A stretch of 64,000 nucleotides of DNA from Rugosimonospora africana. GTDB taxonomy: Bacteria; Actinomycetota; Actinomycetes; Mycobacteriales; Micromonosporaceae. The number at the start of each line of letters is the position of its first letter. The first letter of the stretch is position 1. Location of the stretch: the NCBI RefSeq assembly GCF_016862975.1, contig NZ_BONZ01000077.1:48175-112174 (forward strand). The letters run 5' to 3'. The position numbers and the translations under genes are program-made. This document shows positions 46,861 through 55,336 of the stretch, one piece after another. The notes under the pieces are model-generated. The model was not told the origin of the DNA and made no database searches. It saw nothing but the letters and a program-made list of their open reading frames with translations.

Positions 46861-47954
46861 CAGCCGCCTACCGGGAGCCCGGTCAGCTCCGCGTACACGG
46901 CCGCGACCTGGTCAACGGTCTGCGCCTCGCTCGGCCACTGCCGGGCCCGGTCCAGGCTCCGCTCGCGGTACTCGGCGGCCAGCTTCGGGTCGTCCAGCAG
47001 CCGGGTCACGGCCTCGTCCAGCGCGTCCACGTCGCCCGGCGGCACCATCAGCCCGCCGTCGCCGATCAGGTCGGGCAGCCCGCCGACGGCGGTGGCGACC
47101 AGCGGCACGCCGGCCCGCATCGCCTCCTGGACGAACAACTGCCGGGCCTCCCAGACACTGCTGACCACCGCCAGGTCGGCGGCGCCGAGCAGGTCGGCGA
47201 CGTCGCCACGGTGCCCGAGCAGGATCACCGGCGCCCGGGTGTTGGAGATCTGCGAGGCCAGGGTCATGTACAGCGGCCCGGTACCCGCGATCGCCACCAC
47301 CGGGGCCGGCCGGCGAGTGCCCCACCGCACCGACGCCTCGATGAGGATCGCGTAGCCCTTCTGCGGGTGCAGCCGGCCCACCGACACGATCAGCGGCGCG
47401 TCCGCGTCGATCCCCAGCTCCTGGCGTACCTGCGCCGGCGACCGGTCGGCCACCAGTTCCGGCGCGGCCACCGGGCCCAGGCGCACGTCCGTGCCGCCCA
47501 GCGCGGTGGCCCGCTCGACCAGGTCGGTCGAGGCGCCCAGGGTCACCTGCGCGCTGCGGGCCACCCGGGTGGCAAGCGTCCGGGTCAGCCGGCCGCGCAG
47601 GCCGCTGCCGGCGGGTACCGGGTTGTGCCAGGTGACCACGAGCGGCACACCGGCCGGCCGGGCCCAGCCAGCGACCAGGCCGGCCCGCAGCCCGTGCGCG
47701 TGGACGATGTCGGGCCGGCGTGCGGCAAGCGCCCGGCGCAGGGTGGCCACCGCCCGGGCGTCACGCAGGTGCGGGCTGGCCGGGATCTCCACCGGTACGA
47801 AGTCGCCGGCGAAGTGGAACCGGTCGGCGGTGGCGGCCGGACCGTACACGGTCACCCGCGATCCCCGCGCGACCAGGCCGGCGGACAGCGACTCGATGTG
47901 CCGCCCGATGCCTCCCGTGCTGGAAGCGAGGACCAGAGCCACCTGCGCCGTCAT
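46860..47954 (-). CDS. GT4-family glycosyltransferase
   Basis: 364 residues. GT-B fold: ALVLASSTGGIGRHIESLSA at the N-terminal nucleotide-proximal loop, ARRPDIVHAHGLRAGLVAG, and PLIVSVGRLHPQKGYAILIE. The donor-binding end is EARQLFVQEAMRAGVPLVAT then AVGGLPDLIGDGGLMVPPGD (degenerate EX7E). Probably transfers a sugar to a lipid or wall precursor on the cytoplasmic side. It overlaps murJ by 4 bp upstream and the phosphatase-like gene by 1 bp downstream. Confidence 0.9.
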   Translation of the reverse strand: MTAQVALVLASSTGGIGRHIESLSAGLVARGSRVTVYGPAATADRFHFAGDFVPVEIPASPHLRDARAVATLRRALAARRPDIVHAHGLRAGLVAGWARPAGVPLVVTWHNPVPAGSGLRGRLTRTLATRVARSAQVTLGASTDLVERATALGGTDVRLGPVAAPELVADRSPAQVRQELGIDADAPLIVSVGRLHPQKGYAILIEASVRWGTRRPAPVVAIAGTGPLYMTLASQISNTRAPVILLGHRGDVADLLGAADLAVVSSVWEARQLFVQEAMRAGVPLVATAVGGLPDLIGDGGLMVPPGDVDALDEAVTRLLDDPKLAAEYRERSLDRARQWPSEAQTVDQVAAVYAELTGLPVGG

Positions 47955-50215
47955 CGGCCACCTCCCGTCCCCTCGGGTGGCGCCCCCGCGCCCCCGGCCG
48001 GCCGCGCCACGTCGGCCCCGTGCTCGGACCGCCCCGCCGCGACCCGATCCTCAGGCCGCGTCGCCTCGGACCGCGTCGCCTCGGCCCGGTGCTCGGGTCG
48101 CTGCGTCGCCGGATGCTCGATCCGTCCCGCGCCGGTCCGGCGCGCCAGCCGTCCGGCCCCGGCCCGACGGGCGAACCGGGCCAGCATCGGTCGCACGTCA
48201 TGCCGGTCGACCAGGACCGCGACGCCGAGGAAGACGAGCGCGATCGTGACACCGGACAGGATGCCGCCCGCCACGACGCCGGAGTATCCCGGGGTGCCGC
48301 CGGGCGCCCGCGACACGACGCCCCAGCCGGTGCCGGTCAGCGGCCAGCGCACCACGATCCCCGCCAACGCGGCCAGCGTACCGGCCAGCACCGCGGTACC
48401 CGCCGCCCGACTCACCCCGGCCAGCGCACCGGCACCGACCCGGCGCCGGATCAGCGTCACCAGGACGGCACCCATCACCAGCATTCCGGCGGAGTTGGAC
48501 GCGGCCAGCGCCGGTACCCGGTCCCGGGCCGGGAACAGCAGCGCGACCAGTACCCCGACGACGGCGACGCCGCCCCAGCCGGACAGTGTGGCCAACGCCG
48601 CGAAGCGGTTGTCCCGGCGCGCGTACAGGGCCCGGGAGTGCAGCGCGAACAGCCCGTACCCGAGCAGGCCGGGGGCGAAGCCGGCGATCGCGGCGGTCAG
48701 CGTACCGGCCTGCGGGGCCTTCGCCAGGTGCGCCAGGATCCAGGCGATCGGCCCGGCGAGCCCGACCAGGGCGGCCGCGCCCAGGGCGGACAGCAGCAGC
48801 ACGCTGCGGGTCGCTGAGGCCAGGGTCTCCCGGAACCGTTGTGCCGCACCGGTTTCCACCGCGGTGGCCAGCGCCGGGTACGCCGAGGTGGCCACCGGCA
48901 CGGCGAGCACCGCCCAGGGCACCAGGTACACGGTCTGGGCCTGGGTGAACACCACCAGCGAGCCCTTCGGGCTGTCCCAGTTGGCCAGTGCGATGATCAG
49001 CGCCAGGGTCAGCTGCTGGGAGGCGGCGGTGATCACCGCGACGCCGGCCAGTCCGCGTACCGAGCGGCGGACGTGGTCGTCCAGGCGCAGGGTGGGGCGC
49101 AGCCGCAGGCCGAGCCGCCGCAGCGGAATGATCAACGACAGGGACAGCACCACCACGCCCAGCGTGGTGCCCACCGACAGGATGAGCTGCCCGCCGATGC
49201 CGACCGCGGGGATGTCGAGCCGGCCCGGTTCGGCGGCGGCGAACGCCAGGTACGCGCCGATCACCGTGAGGCTCGACAGCAGCGGGGCCAGTACCGGCCA
49301 GGCGAACCGCCGGTGGGCCTGCAGCACCCCGCTCATCACGATGCCGACGCCGTACAGCGGCAGCTGGGGGGCGAACACCCGCAGCATCCCGGTCCCGACG
49401 CGCACCTCGTCCGGCGTACCGTGCGGTTCCAGCAGCCAGATCACCGGATGGGCGATCAGCCCGACCAGCACGGCGATCGGTACCAGCAGCAGCAGCACCC
49501 AGGTCAGCAGGCCGGACGCCGTCCGGCCGACCTCGTCGCGGTCGCGCCGGCTGACCGCGCCGGCCACCAGCGGCACCACCAGGGCGGCCAATGCCCCGTT
49601 GGCGACGATCTCGAAGATGATGTTGGGTGTGGTGTTCGCGGTCTGGTAGACGGCGCCCAGCAGGGTGAATCCGACCGCGTAGCCGAACACGAGGATGCGG
49701 GCGAACCCGACCAGCCGGCTGGCCAGGGTGAGCCCGGCGATCAGCGCGGCGGCGCGGGCGATCCTGGGTGGCGCGGCACCGCTGTCGCCGTCCACCGGTG
49801 CGGGCTCGCCGACCGCGGGCTCCCCGACCGCGGGCTCCCGCTCTGCCGCCAGGTCTCCGATCGCGGCCTTCCCGAGCGGCGCCGGCTGCCCGATCGCGGG
49901 CTCCCCCAGCGGCGCGGACGGCCCGATCGCGGGCTCCCCGAGCGGCCCGGCGCCCACCGGCTGCTCGGCACCGGCCGGCGCCACGGCGAGAGCATCGGTC
50001 TGCGCCGTGGCGGGAGCACCGGCCGGCGCCGTGGCGGGAGCACCGGCCGGCGCCGTGGCGGGAGCACCGGCCGGCGCCGTGGCGGGAGCATCTGCCTGTG
50101 CGACGGCGGGAGCATCGGTCGACGTTACGGCCGGACCATCGGTCGGTGACACGGCGGGAGCGCGGGTCGGCCCCCCGGACACGGGAGGCTGAGCACCGGA
50201 CGACGAGGCCGCCAC
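47951..50215 (-). CDS. murJ: MurJ/MviN-family lipid II flippase with repetitive N-terminal extension
   Basis: 754 residues from GTG 50215, against about 510-540 for the core. The MOP-type core of 14 TM helices spans about 150-660: RAAALIAGLTLASRLVGFAR, YQTANTTPNIIFEIVANGAL, VFAPQLPLYGVGIVMSGVLQ, VFTQAQTVYLVPWAVLAVPV, ATSAYPALATAVE. The first 150 residues are disordered and repetitive (APATAPAG units, then PLGEPAIG units). The C-terminal 70 residues are Arg/Ala/Gly-rich. It flips lipid-linked wall precursor. In mycobacteria the MurJ extension is regulatory; here it is N-terminal and unlike it. Confidence 0.92.
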   Translation of the reverse strand: MAASSSGAQPPVSGGPTRAPAVSPTDGPAVTSTDAPAVAQADAPATAPAGAPATAPAGAPATAPAGAPATAQTDALAVAPAGAEQPVGAGPLGEPAIGPSAPLGEPAIGQPAPLGKAAIGDLAAEREPAVGEPAVGEPAPVDGDSGAAPPRIARAAALIAGLTLASRLVGFARILVFGYAVGFTLLGAVYQTANTTPNIIFEIVANGALAALVVPLVAGAVSRRDRDEVGRTASGLLTWVLLLLVPIAVLVGLIAHPVIWLLEPHGTPDEVRVGTGMLRVFAPQLPLYGVGIVMSGVLQAHRRFAWPVLAPLLSSLTVIGAYLAFAAAEPGRLDIPAVGIGGQLILSVGTTLGVVVLSLSLIIPLRRLGLRLRPTLRLDDHVRRSVRGLAGVAVITAASQQLTLALIIALANWDSPKGSLVVFTQAQTVYLVPWAVLAVPVATSAYPALATAVETGAAQRFRETLASATRSVLLLSALGAAALVGLAGPIAWILAHLAKAPQAGTLTAAIAGFAPGLLGYGLFALHSRALYARRDNRFAALATLSGWGGVAVVGVLVALLFPARDRVPALAASNSAGMLVMGAVLVTLIRRRVGAGALAGVSRAAGTAVLAGTLAALAGIVVRWPLTGTGWGVVSRAPGGTPGYSGVVAGGILSGVTIALVFLGVAVLVDRHDVRPMLARFARRAGAGRLARRTGAGRIEHPATQRPEHRAEATRSEATRPEDRVAAGRSEHGADVARPAGGAGAPPEGTGGGR
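50003..50090. repeat. 24-bp tandem repeat in murJ 5' region
   Basis: Unit of 24 bp beginning CGCCGTGGCGGGAGC on the plus strand, repeated at 50003, 50027, 50051 and partly at 50075 with exact copies. It encodes the APAGAPAT repeat of the MurJ extension. Being a multiple of three, changes in copy number would keep frame. Confidence 0.85.
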
Positions 50216-50220
50216 CGGGC

Positions 50221-51228
50221 TCAGCCGCTGCGCCGGCCGAGCGCGTCCAGCTCGCGCAGCCCCGGCGTCGCCTCGATGACCTTGGTGAAGCTGACCTTCT
50301 CGCTGGCCGCCGTGAGCCCGGCGATGCCGGCCAGCAGGGCGGCCCGCCCGACCGGCCCGGTACGCGCGGCCAGCGCCACGCCCAGCAGCGCACCCAGCGC
50401 GTTGGCGCCCGCGTCGCCCAGCATGATCTGCTCGCCGAGGTCTTCACGCAGCAGCGCGCCGGCCGCTCCGGCGGGGCCGGCCACCAGACCGCCGGCCGCG
50501 CCCGGCAGCAACGGCGCCCCGATGATCAGCCCGGCCTTCAACGCTCGCCCCGGCCGCAGGTCCAGCAGGTTGACCAGGTTGGCGGTGCCGGCGATCACCC
50601 CGGCGCCCAGCAGCACGTCGCCGACCCGTCCGGCTGCCGATCCGGGCCGCCGGCGGCCGCGCGTGCCCGAGCCCGCAACCGAGCCCCCGCGCCGGCCTGC
50701 CACCGCCGAGCCAGCGCCCGCGCCGCCGCGACCGACCAGGGTCGCCCCCGAGCCGCCGCGCCCGTCCCGGCCGGGCCGCTGGCGCCGGCCGGAGGCACCG
50801 CCGGCCGACCCGGCCCCACCCCGCCCGTCGCTGTCCAGCAGCGCGGAGGCGAGCAGCCCGGCCGCGCCCATCCCGGCGATCTTGACCAGTCCGCTGGTGA
50901 TCCTGCCCTCGCGCAGCGCGCCGAGGTGGCCGCGGAAGCCCTTCGCCGACTTCTGCTCCGGCCGGGACCCGACCACGTCGTCGTAGAAGCCCACCCCGCC
51001 CGCACCCAGCCCGGCGCACAGTGCGGCCGCCGCGGCCGGTGCGCTCGCCGCGCCCAGTGCCGCCGTCGCCGACGCCGCCACGGCCAGCGCGGGCCCACCG
51101 GCGAGGCTCACCGTGTGCCCGCGGAAGTTGGTGCGCTCCAACCGCTGCGCCCCCGGCGCCCCACGCAGCGCCCGCAGTGCCGCTACGGCGGCCAGGCCGC
51201 CGGCCACCCCCAGCGCGATCCGGCGCAC
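50221..51228 (-). CDS. MraY/WecA-like polyprenyl-phosphate phosphosugar transferase homologue
   Basis: 335 residues from GTG 51228. Family-like blocks: LERTNFRGHTVSLAGGPALA near the N-terminus, GLGAGGVGFYDDVVGSRPEQ (cytoplasmic Asp pair), KGFRGHLGALREGRITSG, GTANLVNLLDLRPGRALK, and IMLGDAGANALGALLGVALA. This resembles MraY/WecA (DDxxG, NxxNxxDG, MGD), with NLLDLRPG replacing NLTDGLDG. A Gly/Arg/Ser-rich insert of about 70 residues (around 130-200) sits in one loop. Probably a degenerate or specialised transferase working with the adjacent MurJ and GT4; catalysis unproven. Confidence 0.82.
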   Translation of the reverse strand: MRRIALGVAGGLAAVAALRALRGAPGAQRLERTNFRGHTVSLAGGPALAVAASATAALGAASAPAAAAALCAGLGAGGVGFYDDVVGSRPEQKSAKGFRGHLGALREGRITSGLVKIAGMGAAGLLASALLDSDGRGGAGSAGGASGRRQRPGRDGRGGSGATLVGRGGAGAGSAVAGRRGGSVAGSGTRGRRRPGSAAGRVGDVLLGAGVIAGTANLVNLLDLRPGRALKAGLIIGAPLLPGAAGGLVAGPAGAAGALLREDLGEQIMLGDAGANALGALLGVALAARTGPVGRAALLAGIAGLTAASEKVSFTKVIEATPGLRELDALGRRSG

Positions 51229-51230
51229 GC

Positions 51231-52163
51231 TCAGCTCCCCTGGACGAGCTTGGGCAGCATCGCCGTCGCGCCGCCGCCCAGCCCGTAGTGGCCGGCCCGG
51301 TTGAGTACCAGTTGCTCGTCGGCCGCCAGCGCGACCGCGACCTGCCCCTGCGGGGTGGCGAGGTTGTCGACCGTGGACACCGTCTTCTGCAGCGTCGGAT
51401 CCGAGCGCAGCTGCGACACGATGTTGTCCGCACCGGTCGCGCCGTTGGTCGCCACGATCTCGGCACCGGCCTTGTCGAACTGGGCGGTCATGGTCAGCAC
51501 GCTCTTGTTCTTCGCGTCAGCCTGCTGGTCGGTGTACGGCTGGGCGCCCAGCACCACGACCGCCTCGGCGGGGCCGGTCGGCTGTCCGGTCGGCTCGATG
51601 TAGTTGGCCTCCTTGAAGGAGGTCACCACGCTGCGCAGGCTGTCGGCGGACACCGGCGGGTTGTGGTCCAGCAGCACCGAGGCCAGCAGGTTGCTGGCCG
51701 TCTCGACCCCGTCGCTGTTGATGGTGTTGCTGGTCAGCCCGGCCGGCACGGTGGTACCGGCGAGGTCCAGCAGCCCCTCGTTGGAGGCCGGGTCGAAGAA
51801 CTTGTCCTCGACCTCGATCTGACCGGTGACCTTCGCCCCGGCCATCGTGAGCATCTTGATCACGTCGTCGACGTAGGAACTGGTCGTCGACATCGACACG
51901 ACCAGGACCCGGCGCCCGACCAGCCGACCCTGCAGCAGCATCGCCGCCGAGTCGGAGGCGTACCTCTCCTGCTTGCCCGCGCCCGCCTCCAGCTGGGTCA
52001 CCTGGTCGCGGTACTGCTGGTTCTGCTTGCTCAGCGAGGTGACCTGCTCCTTGAGCGTGTCGACGAAGGTGCCGTTGAGCGCGGCGGTACCGACGACCAG
52101 GCCGATGGCCAGCGCGAGGAAGACGGCGGTCAGTGAGACCACGTGGTACCTGAAATTAATCAC
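51231..52163 (-). CDS. mctB: outer-envelope copper-transport protein MctB family
   Basis: 310 residues from GTG 52163, which overlaps the steA stop (TAGTG). N-terminal anchor INFRYHVVSLTAVFLALAIG is the family hallmark. A coiled coil follows (about 45-75, LKEQVTSLSKQNQQYRDQVT), then a Rossmann-like domain with GRRVLVVSMSTTSSYVDDVI. MctB (Rv1698) protects M. tuberculosis from copper; whether it forms a channel is debated, and Micromonosporaceae lack a mycolate outer membrane. The name reflects homology only. Confidence 0.9.
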   Translation of the reverse strand: MINFRYHVVSLTAVFLALAIGLVVGTAALNGTFVDTLKEQVTSLSKQNQQYRDQVTQLEAGAGKQERYASDSAAMLLQGRLVGRRVLVVSMSTTSSYVDDVIKMLTMAGAKVTGQIEVEDKFFDPASNEGLLDLAGTTVPAGLTSNTINSDGVETASNLLASVLLDHNPPVSADSLRSVVTSFKEANYIEPTGQPTGPAEAVVVLGAQPYTDQQADAKNKSVLTMTAQFDKAGAEIVATNGATGADNIVSQLRSDPTLQKTVSTVDNLATPQGQVAVALAADEQLVLNRAGHYGLGGGATAMLPKLVQGS

Positions 52164-53341
52164 TAGAGCAGCCTCTGCACCGAATAGATGAAGTTGTCCC
52201 ACCACTCGGCGGCCAAGCCGAGATAAGCCTTGCCGACCGTCGACACCGCGAGCGCGGACGCCATCGCGGCGATCGCCGACAGGATGAGCAGCAGTAGCGA
52301 TGAGCCCGAGATGTTCTGCCGGTACAGCCGGCTCACACCCTTGGCGTCGACCAGCTTGCCACCGACCTTGAGCCGGGTCAGGAACGTCGAGGCCATTCCG
52401 CCGCGGCCCTTGTCCAGAAACTCTTCGAGGTTGTTGTGCGTGCCCACGGCGACGATCAGCGAGGCGCCCTTCTCGTCGGCGAGCAGCATCGCCAGGTCCT
52501 CGCTGGTCGCCGCGGCCCGGAAGGTCAGCGCCGCGACCCCGAGCTGGTGGACCCGGGCCAGGCCCGGGGCGCGCCCGTCGGGGTACGCGTGGACGATGAC
52601 CTCCGCGCCGCAGCGCAGGGCGTCGTCGGTCACCGAGTCCATGTCCCCAATGATCACGTCTGGGCTGTATCCGGCCTCGACGAGCGCGTCCGCGCCGCCG
52701 TCGACGCCGATGAGCACCGGCTTGAACTCCCGGATGTACGGGCGCAGCACGTCCAGGTCGGCCTGGTAGTCATAGCCGCGGACGACCATCAGCACGTGCC
52801 GCCCGGCGATGCGCGTCTCGATGTCCGGCACGCCGACGCCGTCGAGCAGCAGCTCACGCTCCTGCTTGAGGTATTCCATGGTGTTGGCGGCGAACGCCTC
52901 CAACTGGATCGACAGGCTCTCCCGGGCGCCGGACATCGCGGCCGCGACCGATTCCGTGTCCTGCCGGTTACCCTGTGCGATCGATTCGCCACGCCGCTGC
53001 ACCCGGTCGTCTTCCACGGCGATCAGGTCGCCCTCGCGCAGCTGCTCGAACAGTTCCTCGCCCAGGTCGTCGACGAGCGGGATGCCGGCGCGAACGAGAA
53101 CCTCCGGCCCGAGGTTCGGATACCGGCCGGAGATCGACGGTTTCGCGTTGAGAACCGCGGCAACACCCACAGCGACCAGGGAGTCGGCGGCGACCCGGTC
53201 CAGATCGACGTGGTCGATCACGGCTACGTCACCGGGGCGTAGCCGTCCGACCAGCCGCTTGGTCCGTCGGTCGAGCCGCGCGATACCGGTGATCACGCCC
53301 GGATCGGCGCTCCGGGCCCGGCGCAACGTAGGTAGACGCAT
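52163..53341 (-). CDS. steA: SteA-like septation protein
   Basis: About 392 residues. A thiamin-pyrophosphokinase-like fold: PVLIGVDGGADALVEAGYSP, DVIIGDMDSVTDDAL, VEVIVHAYPDG-type strand (here AEVIVHAYPDGRAPGL). A C-terminal TM segment (LLLLILSAIAAMASALAVST) follows. SteA (with SteB) affects septal wall hydrolysis in Corynebacterium; in mycobacteria Rv1697 occupies the same place. Coupled to mctB. ATG 53341 is preferred; an upstream GTG-type start at 53359 is possible. Confidence 0.88.
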   Translation of the reverse strand: MRLPTLRRARSADPGVITGIARLDRRTKRLVGRLRPGDVAVIDHVDLDRVAADSLVAVGVAAVLNAKPSISGRYPNLGPEVLVRAGIPLVDDLGEELFEQLREGDLIAVEDDRVQRRGESIAQGNRQDTESVAAAMSGARESLSIQLEAFAANTMEYLKQERELLLDGVGVPDIETRIAGRHVLMVVRGYDYQADLDVLRPYIREFKPVLIGVDGGADALVEAGYSPDVIIGDMDSVTDDALRCGAEVIVHAYPDGRAPGLARVHQLGVAALTFRAAATSEDLAMLLADEKGASLIVAVGTHNNLEEFLDKGRGGMASTFLTRLKVGGKLVDAKGVSRLYRQNISGSSLLLLILSAIAAMASALAVSTVGKAYLGLAAEWWDNFIYSVQRLL

Positions 53342-53446
53342 CGTGACCCATCCTGACACGTCCCTACGACTAAGTCCGTCCCGACGTACACCAAGTCACT
53401 CTTCGTGTCGATCTTGGTGGCGGGCCCACGTCCGCGAACGCGGAGT

Positions 53447-55204
53447 TCAGCCGTGCTTCTCCCGATCGGCCACGGCGAGTAATTCCTCGGCATGCGCGAT
53501 GCCCAGGTCCGAATCGGGCAGACCGGCAAGCATCCGGGCAAGTTCCCTCGCCCGCTCGGTGGATTCCACCGCGTGCACGCCACTGGTCGTCACCGCACCG
53601 CCGGTGTCCTTCGCCACCACGAGGTGCTGATCGGCGAACGCGGCCACCTGCGGCAGGTGCGTGACCACCAGGACCTGATGCGCGCGGGCCAGCCGGGCCA
53701 GCCGCCGACCGATCTCGACCGCGGCCTGCCCACCGACGCCCGAGTCCACCTCGTCGAAGACCAGCGTGGGCGGGCCACCGGCGCCAGCGAACACCACCTC
53801 GATGGCCAGCATGACCCGGGACAGCTCGCCGCCCGAAGCGCCCTTCTGCAACGGCAGGGCGGGCGCGCCCGGGTGGGCGAGCAGGCGCAGCTCGATGTCG
53901 TCGGCGCCGTCGGGCCCCACCCCGCACTCCGTGCCGGCGACGGTCAACGTGGGCTCACCGCGCCCGGCCGGCCGCGGCCCCACCACGACGTCGACCCGCG
54001 CGTGCGGCATGGCAAGCCCGGCCAGTTCCACGGTGACCGCGTCGGCGAACCGGCCGGCTGCCTCGCGCCGCCCGGCCGACACCCGCGCCGCGATCTCGGC
54101 CACCTCACCGGCCAGCCGGACCCGCTCCCGGTCCAGCTCCTCCAGCAGTTCGTCGGAGGTGTCCAGTTCGGCGAGGCGGGTGCGGGCGTGCTCCGCCCAG
54201 GCGATCACCCCGTCGACGTCCTCGGCGTACTTGCGGGTCAGCGCGCGCAGCGCGGCCCGCCGCTCGTACACGTCCTGCAGGCGGGCCGGGTCGGCGTCCA
54301 GCACGTCCAGGTAGCTGCCCAACTCCACCGCCACGTCGGCGACCAGGGTGGCCGCCTCTTCCAGCCGGGCGGCCAGCTCCCCGAGCTGGCGGTCCACAGT
54401 GGACTGGCCCTCGAGCGTGCGGCGGGCCAGGCCCAGCAGGCTGGTCGCGTCGGGCGCTTCGTCACCGGCGTCGGGCGCCCCGGCCACCGCCTGGTGGGCC
54501 AGCTGCGCCGCGGCGCGCAGACCCTCGGCGTGCTCCAGCCGCTGCGCCTCCTCGCGCAGCACCTCGTCCTCGCCCGGCTGCGGATCGACCCGGGTGATCT
54601 CGTCCAGGCCCAGGCGCAGCAGGTCGGCCTCCTGGTTGCGCTCCCGCGCGTTGCGCCTGCGGTCGGCCAGGTCGTCCTCGACCGCGCGCCACTGCTGGTA
54701 GCGCTCGCGCATCTCGGCGAGCGTCTTGTCGTGATCGGAGCCGGCGAACCGGTCCAGCGCGGAGCGCTGCTCACCCGGGCGCAGCAGGCGCAGCTGGTCG
54801 GACTGGCCGTGCACGGCCACGACCTGCTCCCCGACCTCGCCCAGGATGGCGACCGGCACCGTGCGCCCGCCGATGTGCGCCCGCGAGCGCCCCTCCGCGG
54901 TGACCGTGCGGGACAGCACCACGCTGCCGTCCTCGTCGGGTTCGGCGCCCGCGTCGACCACCCGCTCGGCGACCGCCGCGGCGGTCGCGCCGGACAGCCG
55001 CAGCCGGCCCTCGACCAGCGCGCGTCCCGGCTGCGCCCGCACCCGGGCGGCGTCGGCCCGCCCACCGAACAGCAGGCCGAGACCGGTCACCACCATGGTC
55101 TTGCCGGCGCCGGTCTCGCCAGTGATGACGTTCATCCCCCGGGTGAGGGGAAGGGTGGTGTCCTCGATGACCCCGAGCCCGGTGATGCGCAGCTCCTCAA
55201 GCAC
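53447..55204 (-). CDS. recN: DNA repair ATPase RecN
   Basis: 585 residues. SMC-like: Walker A MNVITGETGAGKTMVVTGLG (about 24-43), a central coiled coil with LRLGLDEITRVDPQPGEDEV, signature GASGGELSRVMLAIEVVFAG, Walker B and D loop TLVFDEVDSGVGGQAAVEIG, and QVLVVTHLPQVAAFADQHLV. It acts in double-strand-break repair. Standard position between nadK and steA, although an accessory regulator/monooxygenase pair now separates it from nadK. Confidence 0.96.
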   Translation of the reverse strand: MLEELRITGLGVIEDTTLPLTRGMNVITGETGAGKTMVVTGLGLLFGGRADAARVRAQPGRALVEGRLRLSGATAAAVAERVVDAGAEPDEDGSVVLSRTVTAEGRSRAHIGGRTVPVAILGEVGEQVVAVHGQSDQLRLLRPGEQRSALDRFAGSDHDKTLAEMRERYQQWRAVEDDLADRRRNARERNQEADLLRLGLDEITRVDPQPGEDEVLREEAQRLEHAEGLRAAAQLAHQAVAGAPDAGDEAPDATSLLGLARRTLEGQSTVDRQLGELAARLEEAATLVADVAVELGSYLDVLDADPARLQDVYERRAALRALTRKYAEDVDGVIAWAEHARTRLAELDTSDELLEELDRERVRLAGEVAEIAARVSAGRREAAGRFADAVTVELAGLAMPHARVDVVVGPRPAGRGEPTLTVAGTECGVGPDGADDIELRLLAHPGAPALPLQKGASGGELSRVMLAIEVVFAGAGGPPTLVFDEVDSGVGGQAAVEIGRRLARLARAHQVLVVTHLPQVAAFADQHLVVAKDTGGAVTTSGVHAVESTERARELARMLAGLPDSDLGIAHAEELLAVADREKHG

Positions 55205-55336
55205 GGAATGACACTATCCGTGCCCTGGGACACCCCGCCAGGCCGGCACCCGGTCCCGGGTCCCGTTCGACCGTTCCGGCCTGGCGTTATGCGCGCTCGG
55301 GTCGATGACGTGACAGGTTTTCCACAGGCCGCCGGA

